A DNA stretch of 64,000 nucleotides, from positions 1,116,001 through 1,180,000 of the forward strand of contig NZ_CP047355.1 of the NCBI RefSeq assembly GCF_030408815.1. Direction: 5' to 3'. A program made the translations under genes and the position numbers. This document shows positions 45,863 through 55,482 of this stretch, piece by piece. The stretch is from Corynebacterium freiburgense (GTDB lineage: Bacteria; Actinomycetota; Actinomycetes; Mycobacteriales; Mycobacteriaceae). How positions within the stretch are numbered: the first letter of the stretch is position 1; the number at the start of each line of letters is the position of its first letter. The notes under the pieces are model-generated. The model saw nothing but the letters and a program-made list of their open reading frames with translations, made no database searches and was not told the DNA's origin.

Positions 45863-47893
45863 CTAGTCGTGGTACTCGTCAACTACACGCCAAGCCAGCT
45901 TTTCCCTGCGTTGTGGTGGAACTTCAGGCAATACAAAGATATGTGCTACATCTTTCCAAGGTTCTAGGCGGACATAATTATGCTCGCCCCATGTGTAGGT
46001 AGCGCCAGTAATTTGATCGTGAACCTCAAATCCAACAGAACCACTTAGCCCCAATGCAGCTAGATCCAAGTGCACAGTTGCTTCCTGCGCATTATTGGTA
46101 TCTAAATTCACAACCACCAGAATGGCATTGCCGGTAAGAGCATCGACCTTTGAATAGGCCATAACCTGGTCATTGTCCACATTGTGGAAATGCAGATTAC
46201 GCAATTGCTGTAATGCGGGATTTTCCTTGCGAATCTTATTGAGCATTGTAATAAACGGCTCAAGTGAATCGCCTGATTCGAGTGCACCATCAAAATCACG
46301 TGGGCGCAACTCATACTTTTCGCTATTGAGGTATTCTTCGCTGCCTGGTGCAACGGCTTGGTGCTCATACAGCTCAAATCCGGAATATACACCCCATAAT
46401 GGAGACATTGTTGCCGCCAAAACAGCACGTGCGGCAAACATAGCTCGGCCTCCGTACTGCAAAGAAGCATGCAAGATATCCGGGGTGTTTACAAACAAAT
46501 TCGGACGAGAAACATCGGCCATATTCGCAATTTCTTTGCCGAATTTCTCCAGCTCATATTTGGATGTTTGCCATGTAAAGTATGTATAGCTTTGCGAGAA
46601 ACCAAGCTTTGCCAGGCCGTAAAGACGGGGGCGACGAGTAAATGCTTCAGCTAAGAAAATCACATCGGGGTGGGATTCATGCACCGTAGCTATTAACCAT
46701 TCCCAGAAATTTGCTGGCTTGGTGTGAGGATTATCCACACGGAATGTCTTCACGCCACGTTTTACCCAAAAGAGCACTACGCGAAGAATTTCCTTATAGA
46801 TGCTGTCTGGATCATTATCAAAATTCAGAGGATAAATATCCTGGTATTTCTTAGGTGGATTTTCTGCAAATGCAATCGTGCCATCCGGTAATACCGTAAA
46901 CCATTCGGGGTGCTTTGCCGCCCATGGGTGGTCAGGGGCGCACTGCAGTGCAAGATCAAGCGCAACTTCCAATTTGAGTTGCTTGGCTCGCTTCATAAAA
47001 GCATCAAAGTCTTTTAAGGTCCCAAGCGCCGGATGCACGGCATCATGTCCACCGTCTTTCGAACCAATGGCCCAAGGAGAACCAACATCTTCGGGAGCTG
47101 GATCCAGAGTATTATTGCGGCCTTTTCGGTTGACTTCACCAATTGGGTGAATTGGCGGGAGATACACCGTATCAAAGCCCATACGGGCAACGCGCTCTAA
47201 GGCATCTGCTGCAGTTGCGAACGTTCCATGAATTGGATTGCCTTGATCATCCCAGCCACCAGTGGAACGGGGGAACATCTCATACCAAGAGCTCACAAGT
47301 GCTTTACGCCGTTCAACTTTTACTTTGCGGGTTTTCCCACGGGTAAGTAGTTCTCGGAGTGGGTGAAGATCCAAAAGTTGGAGAGTTTCGCGCGACATTC
47401 CTGGTGCTACGCGTGCCCGTAGATCACCATTGCCGCGCAGTGTTTCTGCTACTTCAAGGAGGCGCGGTCGTTGCGCCTTTGGCACCCCCTGCGCGGCGCG
47501 TTCAAATAAACGTGCGCCGTGCTCTAAATCATTTGCTAGCTGTTCTGCGTCTTGTCCTGCTTCAATTTTCGCCGAAACGGCGTGGCGCCAAGTTGCCATT
47601 GGGTCGGACCATGCATCGACGCGGACTGTCCAATCGCCGGGGACGTCCGGGACGAAAATAGCATTCACTTGATCTTCGTCATGGTCGCTGCGTTGCATTG
47701 TGATTCGGCGGGTGGTGGGCGCTACAGATGAAGTTTTCGGCCCTTTAATATTGACCGTCGCTGAGAGTGCATCATGCCCTTCTCGCCAGACCATGGCGAA
47801 AACTGGGATAACCTCCCCGACAACAGCCTTTGAGGGGTGTGCACCCCCGGAAACCTGTGGGCGGACGTCATCAATTCCTAGTCTTCCTGTCAC
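45863..47893 (-). CDS. glgE: Alpha-1,4-glucan:maltose-1-phosphate maltosyltransferase
   Basis: 676 residues, starting at a GTG. GlgE extends alpha-glucan chains with maltose units from maltose-1-phosphate, the trehalose-derived route to glycogen and capsular glucan in actinobacteria. GH13 motifs are clear: [18 protein letters not shown], the nucleophile Asp in [19 protein letters not shown], the acid Glu in [11 protein letters not shown], and [13 protein letters not shown]. The N-terminal [19 protein letters not shown] domain is family-typical. It precedes glgB on the same strand and diverges from the ABC ATPase gene. Confidence 0.96.
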   Translation of the reverse strand: MTGRLGIDDVRPQVSGGAHPSKAVVGEVIPVFAMVWREGHDALSATVNIKGPKTSSVAPTTRRITMQRSDHDEDQVNAIFVPDVPGDWTVRVDAWSDPMATWRHAVSAKIEAGQDAEQLANDLEHGARLFERAAQGVPKAQRPRLLEVAETLRGNGDLRARVAPGMSRETLQLLDLHPLRELLTRGKTRKVKVERRKALVSSWYEMFPRSTGGWDDQGNPIHGTFATAADALERVARMGFDTVYLPPIHPIGEVNRKGRNNTLDPAPEDVGSPWAIGSKDGGHDAVHPALGTLKDFDAFMKRAKQLKLEVALDLALQCAPDHPWAAKHPEWFTVLPDGTIAFAENPPKKYQDIYPLNFDNDPDSIYKEILRVVLFWVKRGVKTFRVDNPHTKPANFWEWLIATVHESHPDVIFLAEAFTRRPRLYGLAKLGFSQSYTYFTWQTSKYELEKFGKEIANMADVSRPNLFVNTPDILHASLQYGGRAMFAARAVLAATMSPLWGVYSGFELYEHQAVAPGSEEYLNSEKYELRPRDFDGALESGDSLEPFITMLNKIRKENPALQQLRNLHFHNVDNDQVMAYSKVDALTGNAILVVVNLDTNNAQEATVHLDLAALGLSGSVGFEVHDQITGATYTWGEHNYVRLEPWKDVAHIFVLPEVPPQRREKLAWRVVDEYHD

Positions 47894-48023
47894 TGCTCAC
47901 TTCGCTTTCAATTAACATCCTCTGACCAACTGTGGTCAGCTGTCCTTAGCCAGCCTAGTGGAGGTAACAAGGTTTCTACAGTTCTTCAGTGAAAAGTCAC
48001 CCGAGTTGAGACATGATAGAGAT

Positions 48024-48860
48024 GTGAATGACTTTGATCCTGATCTTCTTGTAGATTTCCGAGGCGTAACATTTGTTCGAGGCGGAAAAACCCTCTTGGG
48101 GCCCGTCGATTGGCAGGTGGAATTAGATGAGCGTTGGGTAATTATTGGCCCGAATGGAGCCGGAAAAACCACGCTTGTTCGGCTGGCTGCGGCTGAAGAA
48201 TATCCCTCAGGTGGTATTGCTTACATTATGGGGGAGCGGGTAGGAAAAACCGATATGCGGGACCTTCGCACTATGATCGGCATGTCTTCATCGGCGTTGG
48301 GCAATAGGATTCCGGCAGATGAATTAGTTGGTGATTTGGTGGTTTCCGCGGGGTATGCGATCCTTGGCCGATGGCGTGAAGACTATGAGGAAATGGATTT
48401 TGACCAAGCCTATGAAATTCTCGAACAAGTAGGCGCATTGCACCTTCGTGAGCGTACTTGGGGGACGCTGAGTGAAGGTGAGCGAAAACGAGTATTGGTT
48501 GCCCGCGCACTTATGACCAATCCGGAATTATTGATTCTTGATGAGCCCGGAGCAGGGTTGGATTTAGGTGGACGTGAGGACCTTGTTGGGTATTTAGGTG
48601 TCCTTGCTATGGATGCAGATGCCCCAGCAATCGTAATGATTACCCACCATGTCGAAGAGATTCCGGATGGTTTTACTCATGCCATGTTGCTTGATGAAGG
48701 CAAGGTAGTGGCGCAAGGTTTAATTGATCAGGTACTTACGAGCGAGAATCTCACCAGGGCATTCCACCAACCAATTCAAGTGGATAAGATCGATGGGCGG
48801 TTCTTTGCTCGCCGGTTGCGCCCAGGGGGTGTACACAGAAAGGTTTCGGGTGAGTTATAG
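48024..48860 (+). CDS. Stand-alone ABC ATPase
   Basis: About 278 residues from the GTG at 48024 (VNDFDPDLLVDFRGVTF); an upstream frame from 47958 is less likely. A single nucleotide-binding domain with Walker A GPNGAGKTT, a signature written LSEGERKR instead of LSGGQ, Walker B LLILDEPGAGLDLGG and a switch His in MITHHVEEIP. It resembles the ModF/YlmA type of cytosolic ABC protein rather than an importer ATPase, and no permease gene is adjacent. It overlaps the methyltransferase start by 11 bases. Confidence 0.85.
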   Translation: MNDFDPDLLVDFRGVTFVRGGKTLLGPVDWQVELDERWVIIGPNGAGKTTLVRLAAAEEYPSGGIAYIMGERVGKTDMRDLRTMIGMSSSALGNRIPADELVGDLVVSAGYAILGRWREDYEEMDFDQAYEILEQVGALHLRERTWGTLSEGERKRVLVARALMTNPELLILDEPGAGLDLGGREDLVGYLGVLAMDADAPAIVMITHHVEEIPDGFTHAMLLDEGKVVAQGLIDQVLTSENLTRAFHQPIQVDKIDGRFFARRLRPGGVHRKVSGEL

Positions 48861-49989
48861 CCCACAAGAAGTCCGTTTTCTTGCCGCGCATCAGGACGAG
48901 ATTGCAGCGATTGATTTGCCTTTGGATGCGACGTCATTAATTTCTGATACTGCACAACTTCGCGCAGAGTTTGGTGAGTATTCCCGTGCGGTCGCAGAGT
49001 TAATACAGGCTCGTCGAAGTGCGGCGGCAAAGCTTCCACATACATGGTTAATGTGCCGTGATTCGGCGCAACAGGCGACCCCATTGACAGTCGCGCGGGT
49101 TCGAGCGGATCGGTTGCGGAGTTTTCCGGAAATTGGATGTGTGCTTGATGTTACATGTTCGATCGGTACCGAAGGTTTAGCGATGACAGAAGCCGGTATA
49201 GGGTATTTCGGCGCTGATATTGATTACAGCCGTTTGCTTATGGCTCGCCATAATGTCCCACAAGGACGGTATGCGCGTATCGACGCCCTGGCTCCCGCAA
49301 TCACCGCCGTTGATGTTATTGTTGCCGACCCTGCGCGCCGACAAGGTGGTCGAAGAATCACCAATCCGGAGCAACTTATTCCGCCACTTTCAAAGCTTCT
49401 TAATACATGGTCACAACACCAAATTGCAGTGAAATGTGCACCTGGTTTGGATTTTTCCGAGTGGGATGGGCTTGTAAGCGTTGTTAGTGTTGATGGTGGG
49501 GTGAAGGAAGCCTGCCTTTATAGTGCGAGCCTGGGGCGAGGGAGGCGTCGAGAAGCGATAGTGGTGCGGGCTGGAAACAGTGATGTTATCGACGATTCTT
49601 TCGCCTCCAATATTGGCGCAGGAGAGCCAGGAACTTTTCTTATTGACCCAGATGGTGCCATCGTTAGAGCCGGATTGGTACGGCATTTTGCGCAGCGTGA
49701 GGGGCTATGGATGCTTGATGAGCGCATTGCCTACCTGACTGGCAATCGTATTCCGCAAGGCTATTCTGGGTTCCGAATACTTGAGCAGGTACCGCTAAAA
49801 CGTTTGAAACAGCGATTGCGCTCCTATGCTTGTGGCAGTGTGGAAATTTTGGTTCGAGGGCTAGACATTGATCCTGATGTTTTGCGACGCCAATGGAAAC
49901 TCCAAGGGGAGCGCGCAATGGCGGTAGTGTGTACTCGTATTGGTAGTCGAGGTATCGGTTTTATTTGCGAACCTCGCGAACGTGGGTAA
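48850..49989 (+). CDS. Class I SAM-dependent methyltransferase with THUMP-like C-terminus
   Basis: About 379 residues from the GTG at 48850 (VSYSPQEVRFLAAHQDEI), preceded by AGAAAGG. The SAM-binding core reads CVLDVTCSIGTEGLAMTEAGIGYFGADIDYSRL, followed by VDVIVADPARRQGGRR. The C-terminal GYSGFRILEQVPLKRLKQRLRSYACGSVEILVRG region resembles a THUMP-like domain, suggesting an RNA substrate. Conserved in this neighbourhood before etfB in actinobacteria; the target is unknown. Confidence 0.82.
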   Translation: MSYSPQEVRFLAAHQDEIAAIDLPLDATSLISDTAQLRAEFGEYSRAVAELIQARRSAAAKLPHTWLMCRDSAQQATPLTVARVRADRLRSFPEIGCVLDVTCSIGTEGLAMTEAGIGYFGADIDYSRLLMARHNVPQGRYARIDALAPAITAVDVIVADPARRQGGRRITNPEQLIPPLSKLLNTWSQHQIAVKCAPGLDFSEWDGLVSVVSVDGGVKEACLYSASLGRGRRREAIVVRAGNSDVIDDSFASNIGAGEPGTFLIDPDGAIVRAGLVRHFAQREGLWMLDERIAYLTGNRIPQGYSGFRILEQVPLKRLKQRLRSYACGSVEILVRGLDIDPDVLRRQWKLQGERAMAVVCTRIGSRGIGFICEPRERG

Positions 49990-50030
49990 GTGTAACCTTA
50001 GTTCGTCGTGCGGTTTGCGCCCACGGTGAC

Positions 50031-50036
50031 TATGAT
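50031..50036 (+). promoter_or_regulatory. Candidate -10 element before etfB
   Basis: TATGAT, preceded by GGTGAC, lies 43 bases before the etfB ATG and after the methyltransferase stop, so etfBA probably has its own promoter. No clear -35 is seen. Confidence 0.4.
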
Positions 50037-50073
50037 ATGAGTCGTTTGTGCAAACAGAAAGGTGCCCAGCGTT

Positions 50074-50856
50074 ATGCCCACAATTGTGGTTTTGGTGAAA
50101 AACGTTCCGGACACATGGTCAACAAAGACATTGAATCCGGATTTCACTTTGCACCGCGAAGGTGTAGACGAGATTATCGACGAAATTAACGAATATGCCG
50201 TCGAACAAGCATTACAAATTAAAGAAGCTCATGAAGGTTTTAAAGTAGTTGCACTCAGTGTAGGGCCAGAACGGGCTGAAACTGCGCTACGAAAAGCTTT
50301 GGCCATGGGTGCGGACCATGCAGTGCTTGTTACCGACCCAGCTTTGAAAGGCTCCGATGCGCTCGGGACCGCTTGGACGCTTACTAATGCAATTAATACT
50401 ATTGAAGATGTACAACTCATTATTATGGGTAATGCTTCTTCGGATGGCTCAACTGGTGCGCTGCCGGGCATGATTGCAGAGTATCGACAACTACCAGCGC
50501 TAACGAACGTTCGCCAGATAGCAGTCCAGGGAACTGAAATAACAGCTATTCGCGAATCTCATGAAGGCGAATACCATATCCAATCCACGCTGCCAGCGTT
50601 AGTTTCTGTAACGGAAAAATCTGGGAAGCCACGATTCCCTAATTTCAAAGGCCTTATGGCCGCAAAGAAAGCCGAAATACGCCACCTTGCATTAAGCGAT
50701 ATTGGTGTGGCCGCTGAACAGGTTGGCTTAGCCCACGCGGCAACCGCGGTGCAATCTGCGGAAACCCGACCGGAACGCACCCAGGGTGAAATCATTCGGG
50801 GCAGTGATTCCGCTGCGCGTATTATTGAATTCCTCGCCGCCCAAAAACTGATTTAG
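50074..50856 (+). CDS. etfB: Electron transfer flavoprotein, beta subunit
   Basis: About 260 residues from ATG 50074 (MPTIVVLVKNVPDTWS); a GTG at 50062 would add four. EtfB with EtfA carries electrons from acyl-CoA and related dehydrogenases to the quinone pool. The AMP-binding signature region VTEKSGKPRFPNFKGLMAAKKAEI is present. It is followed 12 bases later by etfA. The fadD-type ligase and the methylmalonyl-CoA epimerase elsewhere in the window fit fatty-acid or propionate oxidation. Confidence 0.95.
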   Translation: MPTIVVLVKNVPDTWSTKTLNPDFTLHREGVDEIIDEINEYAVEQALQIKEAHEGFKVVALSVGPERAETALRKALAMGADHAVLVTDPALKGSDALGTAWTLTNAINTIEDVQLIIMGNASSDGSTGALPGMIAEYRQLPALTNVRQIAVQGTEITAIRESHEGEYHIQSTLPALVSVTEKSGKPRFPNFKGLMAAKKAEIRHLALSDIGVAAEQVGLAHAATAVQSAETRPERTQGEIIRGSDSAARIIEFLAAQKLI

Positions 50857-50868
50857 GAGCCATTGACA

Positions 50869-51819
50869 ATGTCGTTTGCATATATCGCGGTGGAACACTC
50901 AGGCGGCGAACTAGACCCGGTAACCAGTGAACTCATTACCGCAGCAAAAGTTTTCGGTGCTGTTTCCGCAGTGGTTGTAGGAACCCCAGGCACAGCCGCT
51001 GCGTTAGTGCCAGCACTGACCGAATTAGGTGCTGACCAAATCGTTGCAGCAGAAAGCGATACCGTAGCAAGCCGCGTGGTTCTGCCAATCGTGGATGCCC
51101 TTACTTTGCTTGCATCGACTAATCCCGCACCGATTATTCTTGCAGCCCACGCCACAGGCAATGAAATTGCTGGACGCCTTGCAGCTCGACTCTCAAGCGG
51201 AGTGTTATGCAATGTTGTGGACATTCACGCTGACCGTACCGCTACGATGTCTATCTTTGGTGATGAAATAACTGTTCTAACTGCAGTGGGTGGTGCCAGC
51301 CCAATCTATACATTGCGTCCTGGTGCCAAAGAAGCAAACCCACAACCAGCAGCTGGCCAACTCGTATCACTCGAACTTCCCGCTACAACTACAAAGGATG
51401 TAACTGTTACATCTTTTGTTCCTGCAGTACAGAGCGATCGCCCAGAATTGACCCAAGCAAAGATTGTGATTGCTGGTGGCCGCGGAATTGGTTCTGCGGA
51501 AGGCTTCCAAACAATTGCAGAGCCATTAGCTGATGCGCTTGGCGGTGCCGTTGGCGCTACTCGCGATGCCGTGGATAATGGTTACTACCCGGGTGCCTAC
51601 CAGATTGGGCAGACCGGTGTAACAGTATCCCCGGACCTTTATATTGGTTTGGGAATTTCTGGGGCTATTCAGCATAAATCTGGAATGCAAACCTCGAAAA
51701 CCATTATTGCGATTAATAATGATGAGGATGCACCTATTTTCGAAATCGCTGATCTTGGTGTAGTAGGTGATCTCCATGAGATCGTCCCACAAGTAGTTGA
51801 GGAATTAAAACGTCGATGA
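50869..51819 (+). CDS. etfA: Electron transfer flavoprotein, alpha subunit
   Basis: 316 residues from ATG 50869 (MSFAYIAVEHSGG), preceded by TTTAGGAGCC. The C-terminal FAD-binding domain is complete: IVIAGGRGIGSAEGF, AVGATRDAVDNGYYPGAYQIGQTG and YIGLGISGAIQHKSGMQTSKTIIAINND. Its stop overlaps the next start as ATGA, so the cysteine desulfurase is in the same operon. Confidence 0.96.
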   Translation: MSFAYIAVEHSGGELDPVTSELITAAKVFGAVSAVVVGTPGTAAALVPALTELGADQIVAAESDTVASRVVLPIVDALTLLASTNPAPIILAAHATGNEIAGRLAARLSSGVLCNVVDIHADRTATMSIFGDEITVLTAVGGASPIYTLRPGAKEANPQPAAGQLVSLELPATTTKDVTVTSFVPAVQSDRPELTQAKIVIAGGRGIGSAEGFQTIAEPLADALGGAVGATRDAVDNGYYPGAYQIGQTGVTVSPDLYIGLGISGAIQHKSGMQTSKTIIAINNDEDAPIFEIADLGVVGDLHEIVPQVVEELKRR

Positions 51820-52922
51820 CCTATTTAGACCACGCCGCCACAACACCTATGCGGGATATTGCCCGTGATGCTTGGCTGGCGGCGTCGTCAATGTTAAATC
51901 CGGGGGGCCAATACCAATCCGGGAGGGCAGCCCGCCGTGCGCTTGAAGAAGCTCGCGAACAAATAGCCGAGCTTTTGGATTGTGAACGCATTGAAGTTAT
52001 TTTTACGGCCTCCGGCACGGAAGCGGACAATCTAGCGATTCGTGGATTATTTGCTGCCTCGCCATTGCGTCGCATTATTTCCACACCAATCGAGCATCCC
52101 GCTGTAATGGAAACCGTGCGTGCACTTGATGCGGATATTGATTGGCTGCCGGTTTCTCATACGGGCGTGGTTTCGTCCGTGGAGCCATTAGCCACGCCAG
52201 CTGCGCTTGCATGTTGTATGTGGGCAAATAATGAAACGGGTGCGGTACAGCCAATCCAGGAAATAATTGCGGCAGCGGGCGGAACTCCTGTGCATATTGA
52301 TGCCGTCCAGGCCGTTGGGCATATTCCGGTAGCGTTTCATGGCAGCGGTGCGACCACCCTTGCGGCAAGTGCACATAAATTCGGAGGGCCGCGCGGTGTT
52401 GGGATTCTTCTGGCACGCCGTTCCCCAGCGTTAACACCGGTATTAACTGGTGGTGGGCAAGAGCGTGGTGTGCGCCCGGGCACGGTCGATGTTGCAGGTG
52501 CAGTCGCTACCGCAGCCGCACTTTCGGAAGCTTGCTCGGAGATGGAAGCGGAAGCGGTTCGACTGGCAGCATTGCGGGACACCCTTCGCGAGTACATTTG
52601 TTCGCATGTGGATAAGGTGTTGGTCCATACTCCTGAACACGCACTTCCAGGGCATCTATATGTGTCGTTCCCGGGTGCCGAAGGAGATAGCCTCCTTATG
52701 CTTTTCGACGCCGCGGGCATTGAATGCTCCACCGGTTCGGCGTGCTCGCATGGTGTAAACCGTCCAAGCGATGTATTGCTTGCCCAAGGGGTTGCCGAGC
52801 CGGATGCTCGAAGTGCTATTCGTTTTACCCTTGGTCGAACCACAACCCAAGCCGATATCGATCATGTTTGTGCAAATATTGTCCAAATAGTTGAACGTGC
52901 CAGGATCGCTGGGATGGCCTAA
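51816..52922 (+). CDS. Cysteine desulfurase (IscS/NifS type)
   Basis: 368 residues. A PLP enzyme that takes sulfur from cysteine. The N-terminal YLDHAATTPM, the PLP lysine in SAHKFGGPRG and the active-site loop Cys in ECSTGSACSHG are present. It overlaps etfA by four bases and lies, with one inverted gene between, before mnmA, whose thiolation of tRNA needs persulfide sulfur; the same pairing occurs in mycobacteria near trmU. A shared hairpin overlaps its stop codon. Confidence 0.92.
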   Translation: MTYLDHAATTPMRDIARDAWLAASSMLNPGGQYQSGRAARRALEEAREQIAELLDCERIEVIFTASGTEADNLAIRGLFAASPLRRIISTPIEHPAVMETVRALDADIDWLPVSHTGVVSSVEPLATPAALACCMWANNETGAVQPIQEIIAAAGGTPVHIDAVQAVGHIPVAFHGSGATTLAASAHKFGGPRGVGILLARRSPALTPVLTGGGQERGVRPGTVDVAGAVATAAALSEACSEMEAEAVRLAALRDTLREYICSHVDKVLVHTPEHALPGHLYVSFPGAEGDSLLMLFDAAGIECSTGSACSHGVNRPSDVLLAQGVAEPDARSAIRFTLGRTTTQADIDHVCANIVQIVERARIAGMA

Positions 52923-52940
52923 TACTAATGGCATCCCAGC
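52908..52940. terminator. Bidirectional hairpin spanning the desulfurase stop
   Basis: GCTGGGATG (52908-52916) and CATCCCAGC (52932-52940) are perfect inverted copies. The left arm is inside the last codons of the cysteine desulfurase gene and the right arm ends just five bases before the convergent transporter stop. Confidence 0.65.
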
Positions 52941-52945
52941 CTACA

Positions 52946-54256
52946 TTAATGGAGTGCTTGTTGCTTATGTTCTGGCAGTAACCAAGAAGCAAATGCCGCA
53001 ATTAAAAACGAAACACCAAACAGGGCAAATAGCAGCGGAGAACCACCAAACACCAACAGTGGCGGCACAATGAGCGGAGCAATAATTGATGCGATCCGCC
53101 CAAAACCAGCTGCGGCACCAGTTCCAGAACCTCGCAGGGCGGTGGGGTATAGCTCGGGGCCAATAGCGTAAAGTGCGCCCCACGCACCGAGATTAAAAAA
53201 CGAAAGCAAACAGCCAGCAGCAATAATAGTTATTGGTGTTGTGGCCATGCCATAACATGCCGCAGCAAGGGCAGAGCCTATAAGGAACGTGGTAAGTGTT
53301 GCGCGGCGCCCCCAATGTTCGATGAAATAAGCGGCGCAGGCATACCCGGGAAGTTGCGCAAGAGTAATAATCAATGTGAATTGAAATGATCGGATAAGGT
53401 CAAAACCTTGGGCGACCAAAATTGAGGGAATCCAAATAAATGCACCGTAATAGGAGAGGTTAATACAAAACCAGATGGTCCAAAGTGCGGCAGTTCGTGT
53501 ACGTAGTGGTTGGGACCAGATTGACTGGCTTGCTATGTCTGTGTGTTCTGGGGTTTTGGCGGGTGGCTGAGTTTTCGGAATAAGCTTCGCCGCAGATTGT
53601 TCGAATTTCCGAACTATTGTTTCAGCTTCGTTATGGCGGCCACGGAGTTCTAGGAATCGAACTGATTCTGGTAAGCCACGACGGATTACCATGGAATATA
53701 GCGCCGGAATAGTGCCCAGTGCGAGCGCCCAACGCCACCCTTGTTCGCTACTGGTGACGATTGTCGTACCGATTATGGCAGCAAGGATCCAGCCGAGTGC
53801 CCAAAATGCTTCAAGTAGTACAACCATACGACCGCGAACATTTCTGGGGGAAAATTCCGAAATATAGGTGGAGGCAACAGGTAATTCGGCGCCGAGTCCA
53901 ATGCCTACAATAAACCGAAATATCAGCAAGATAATCAAGCTTGTAGCAAGGGCAGATGCGCCGGTCGCGATACCGTAGACAAGCATTGAAAATGCAAAAA
54001 TATTTCGGCGGCCAAAGCGGTCTGCAAGGAGTCCACCAAGGGTGGCGCCGAAGGCCATACCCAGAAAACCGATCGAACCCAAAAGTGAAATTTCGGTGGG
54101 GCTAAGGTGCCAGTGGATGGTGAGGGCAGCCATAACAAAGGAGATAAGACCGATGTCCATGGCGTCGAGAGCCCAACCGATTCCGGCAATGCCAAGCATG
54201 CGGCGGTGCTGGTGAGTTACCGGTAGTTCATCGAGGCGTTCATTTCGGGTTGCCAT
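52946..54256 (-). CDS. niaP: Major facilitator transporter, NiaP-like (niacin uptake)
   Basis: 436 residues with twelve predicted helices. The start MATRNERLDELPVTHQHRRMLGIAGIGWALDAMDIGLISFV, the LGAELPVASTYISEFSPRNVRGRMVVLLEAFWALGW segment and LLSFFNLGAWGALYAIGPELYPTALRGSG track closely with what I recall of the NiaP/YceI niacin transporter of Bacillus. Substrate assignment is by resemblance only; an aromatic-acid or sugar carrier is the alternative. An AGTGT-ACACT palindrome sits over its probable promoter. A GTG two codons upstream (54262) is an alternative start. Confidence 0.72.
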   Translation of the reverse strand: MATRNERLDELPVTHQHRRMLGIAGIGWALDAMDIGLISFVMAALTIHWHLSPTEISLLGSIGFLGMAFGATLGGLLADRFGRRNIFAFSMLVYGIATGASALATSLIILLIFRFIVGIGLGAELPVASTYISEFSPRNVRGRMVVLLEAFWALGWILAAIIGTTIVTSSEQGWRWALALGTIPALYSMVIRRGLPESVRFLELRGRHNEAETIVRKFEQSAAKLIPKTQPPAKTPEHTDIASQSIWSQPLRTRTAALWTIWFCINLSYYGAFIWIPSILVAQGFDLIRSFQFTLIITLAQLPGYACAAYFIEHWGRRATLTTFLIGSALAAACYGMATTPITIIAAGCLLSFFNLGAWGALYAIGPELYPTALRGSGTGAAAGFGRIASIIAPLIVPPLLVFGGSPLLFALFGVSFLIAAFASWLLPEHKQQALH

Positions 54257-54274
54257 GCGCACACCCTACCACAA

Positions 54275-54291
54275 AGTGTGTAAAATACACT
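54275..54291 (-). promoter_or_regulatory. Palindrome over the probable niaP promoter
   Basis: AGTGT-GTAAAAT-ACACT (54275-54291) is an inverted repeat with 5-base arms. On the minus strand it contains TATTTT, a plausible -10 element about 25 bases before the transporter start. Its position fits a repressor operator. Confidence 0.45.
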
Positions 54292-54390
54292 AACTGTTTG
54301 AGGGGCTAACGTGTCCGTAAAAACCGAAATGGACAGGCTTGCGTACAGAAACTAGACTTCAAGCCTTGACATTTATAGGAGAGGAATATT

Positions 54391-55482
54391 ATGCGGGTAC
54401 TTGCGGCAATGAGCGGCGGTGTTGACTCTGCGGTAGCGGCGGCACGTGCCGTTGCTGCTGGTCATGACGTGGTGGGTGTTCATCTTGCACTCGCCAGAGA
54501 TCCGCAGGCGGTACGGGAATCTTCCCGCGGTTGCTGCTCTTTAGAGGACTCTGCAGATGCCCGGCGGGTCTGCGATCACCTAGGCATTCCTTTTTATGTT
54601 TGGGATTTTTCGGAACGCTTTCAAGCGGACGTGATCGATGACTTTATTTCCTCCTATGAGGCGGGTGAAACTCCGAATCCGTGCCTCCGCTGCAACGAAA
54701 AAATCAAGTTTACTGCCTTGCTTGAGCGTGGGATAGCACTTGGATTCGATGCGGTAGCTACCGGGCATTACGCTCGCCTTGTGCAACCAGTTGACGGTGG
54801 AGATGGGTACCTTCGGCGTGCTATTGACCCCGATAAAGATCAATCGTATGTTCTAGGTGTTCTTGGGGCCGAGGAAATTTCCCGTTGCATGTTCCCCGTT
54901 GGCGATACCCTTAAGCCAGATATTCGTAAAGAGGCGGCAGAACTTGGTTTCTCTGTGGCGTCAAAACCAGATTCTTACGATATTTGCTTTATTCCTGATG
55001 GCAATACCCAGGCGTTCCTCGGCCGCCATATAGGTATGCGCCCCGGCATGATTATTGATCAAGATGGCGTTCCACTGCGTGAACACCGGGGCGTACATGA
55101 GTTCACAATCGGGCAGCGAAAGGGCTTAGATTTACGGAACCCTGCCGCTGATGGCAGACCTCGCTATGTTACGGATATCGACGCCGCGACCGGCACCGTC
55201 ACCGTGGGCCCCAGGGAACGCCTTGCGGTATCAACAATTCATGCAGATCGTCTGAAATTCCTCCATCCTGCAATGAATGGTGAGTTCGATTGTATTGTGC
55301 AAGTTCGTGCACATGGCGGCATCGTGCCATGTCGTGCGCACGTGCGGGAAAGTGAGATGACGCTAACCCTTGAGCAACCATTATCTGGTGTTGCCCGCGG
55401 CCAAGCAGCTGTGCTTTATCTTCCCGATAGTGGTGGTGATATTGTGCTAGGCTCCGGTACGATCTGCGGGACTGAACACTAG
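54391..55482 (+). CDS. mnmA: tRNA-specific 2-thiouridylase
   Basis: 363 residues. MnmA activates U34 of Lys, Glu and Gln tRNAs with ATP and inserts sulfur to make 2-thiouridine. The PP-loop [10 protein letters not shown] is at the N-terminus; the catalytic cysteines are in [12 protein letters not shown] and YDICFIPDG. The ATG follows ATAGGAGAGGAAT. A cysteine desulfurase gene lies nearby as sulfur source. The last base of its stop is the first base of the next gene's GTG. Confidence 0.96.
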   Translation: MRVLAAMSGGVDSAVAAARAVAAGHDVVGVHLALARDPQAVRESSRGCCSLEDSADARRVCDHLGIPFYVWDFSERFQADVIDDFISSYEAGETPNPCLRCNEKIKFTALLERGIALGFDAVATGHYARLVQPVDGGDGYLRRAIDPDKDQSYVLGVLGAEEISRCMFPVGDTLKPDIRKEAAELGFSVASKPDSYDICFIPDGNTQAFLGRHIGMRPGMIIDQDGVPLREHRGVHEFTIGQRKGLDLRNPAADGRPRYVTDIDAATGTVTVGPRERLAVSTIHADRLKFLHPAMNGEFDCIVQVRAHGGIVPCRAHVRESEMTLTLEQPLSGVARGQAAVLYLPDSGGDIVLGSGTICGTEH

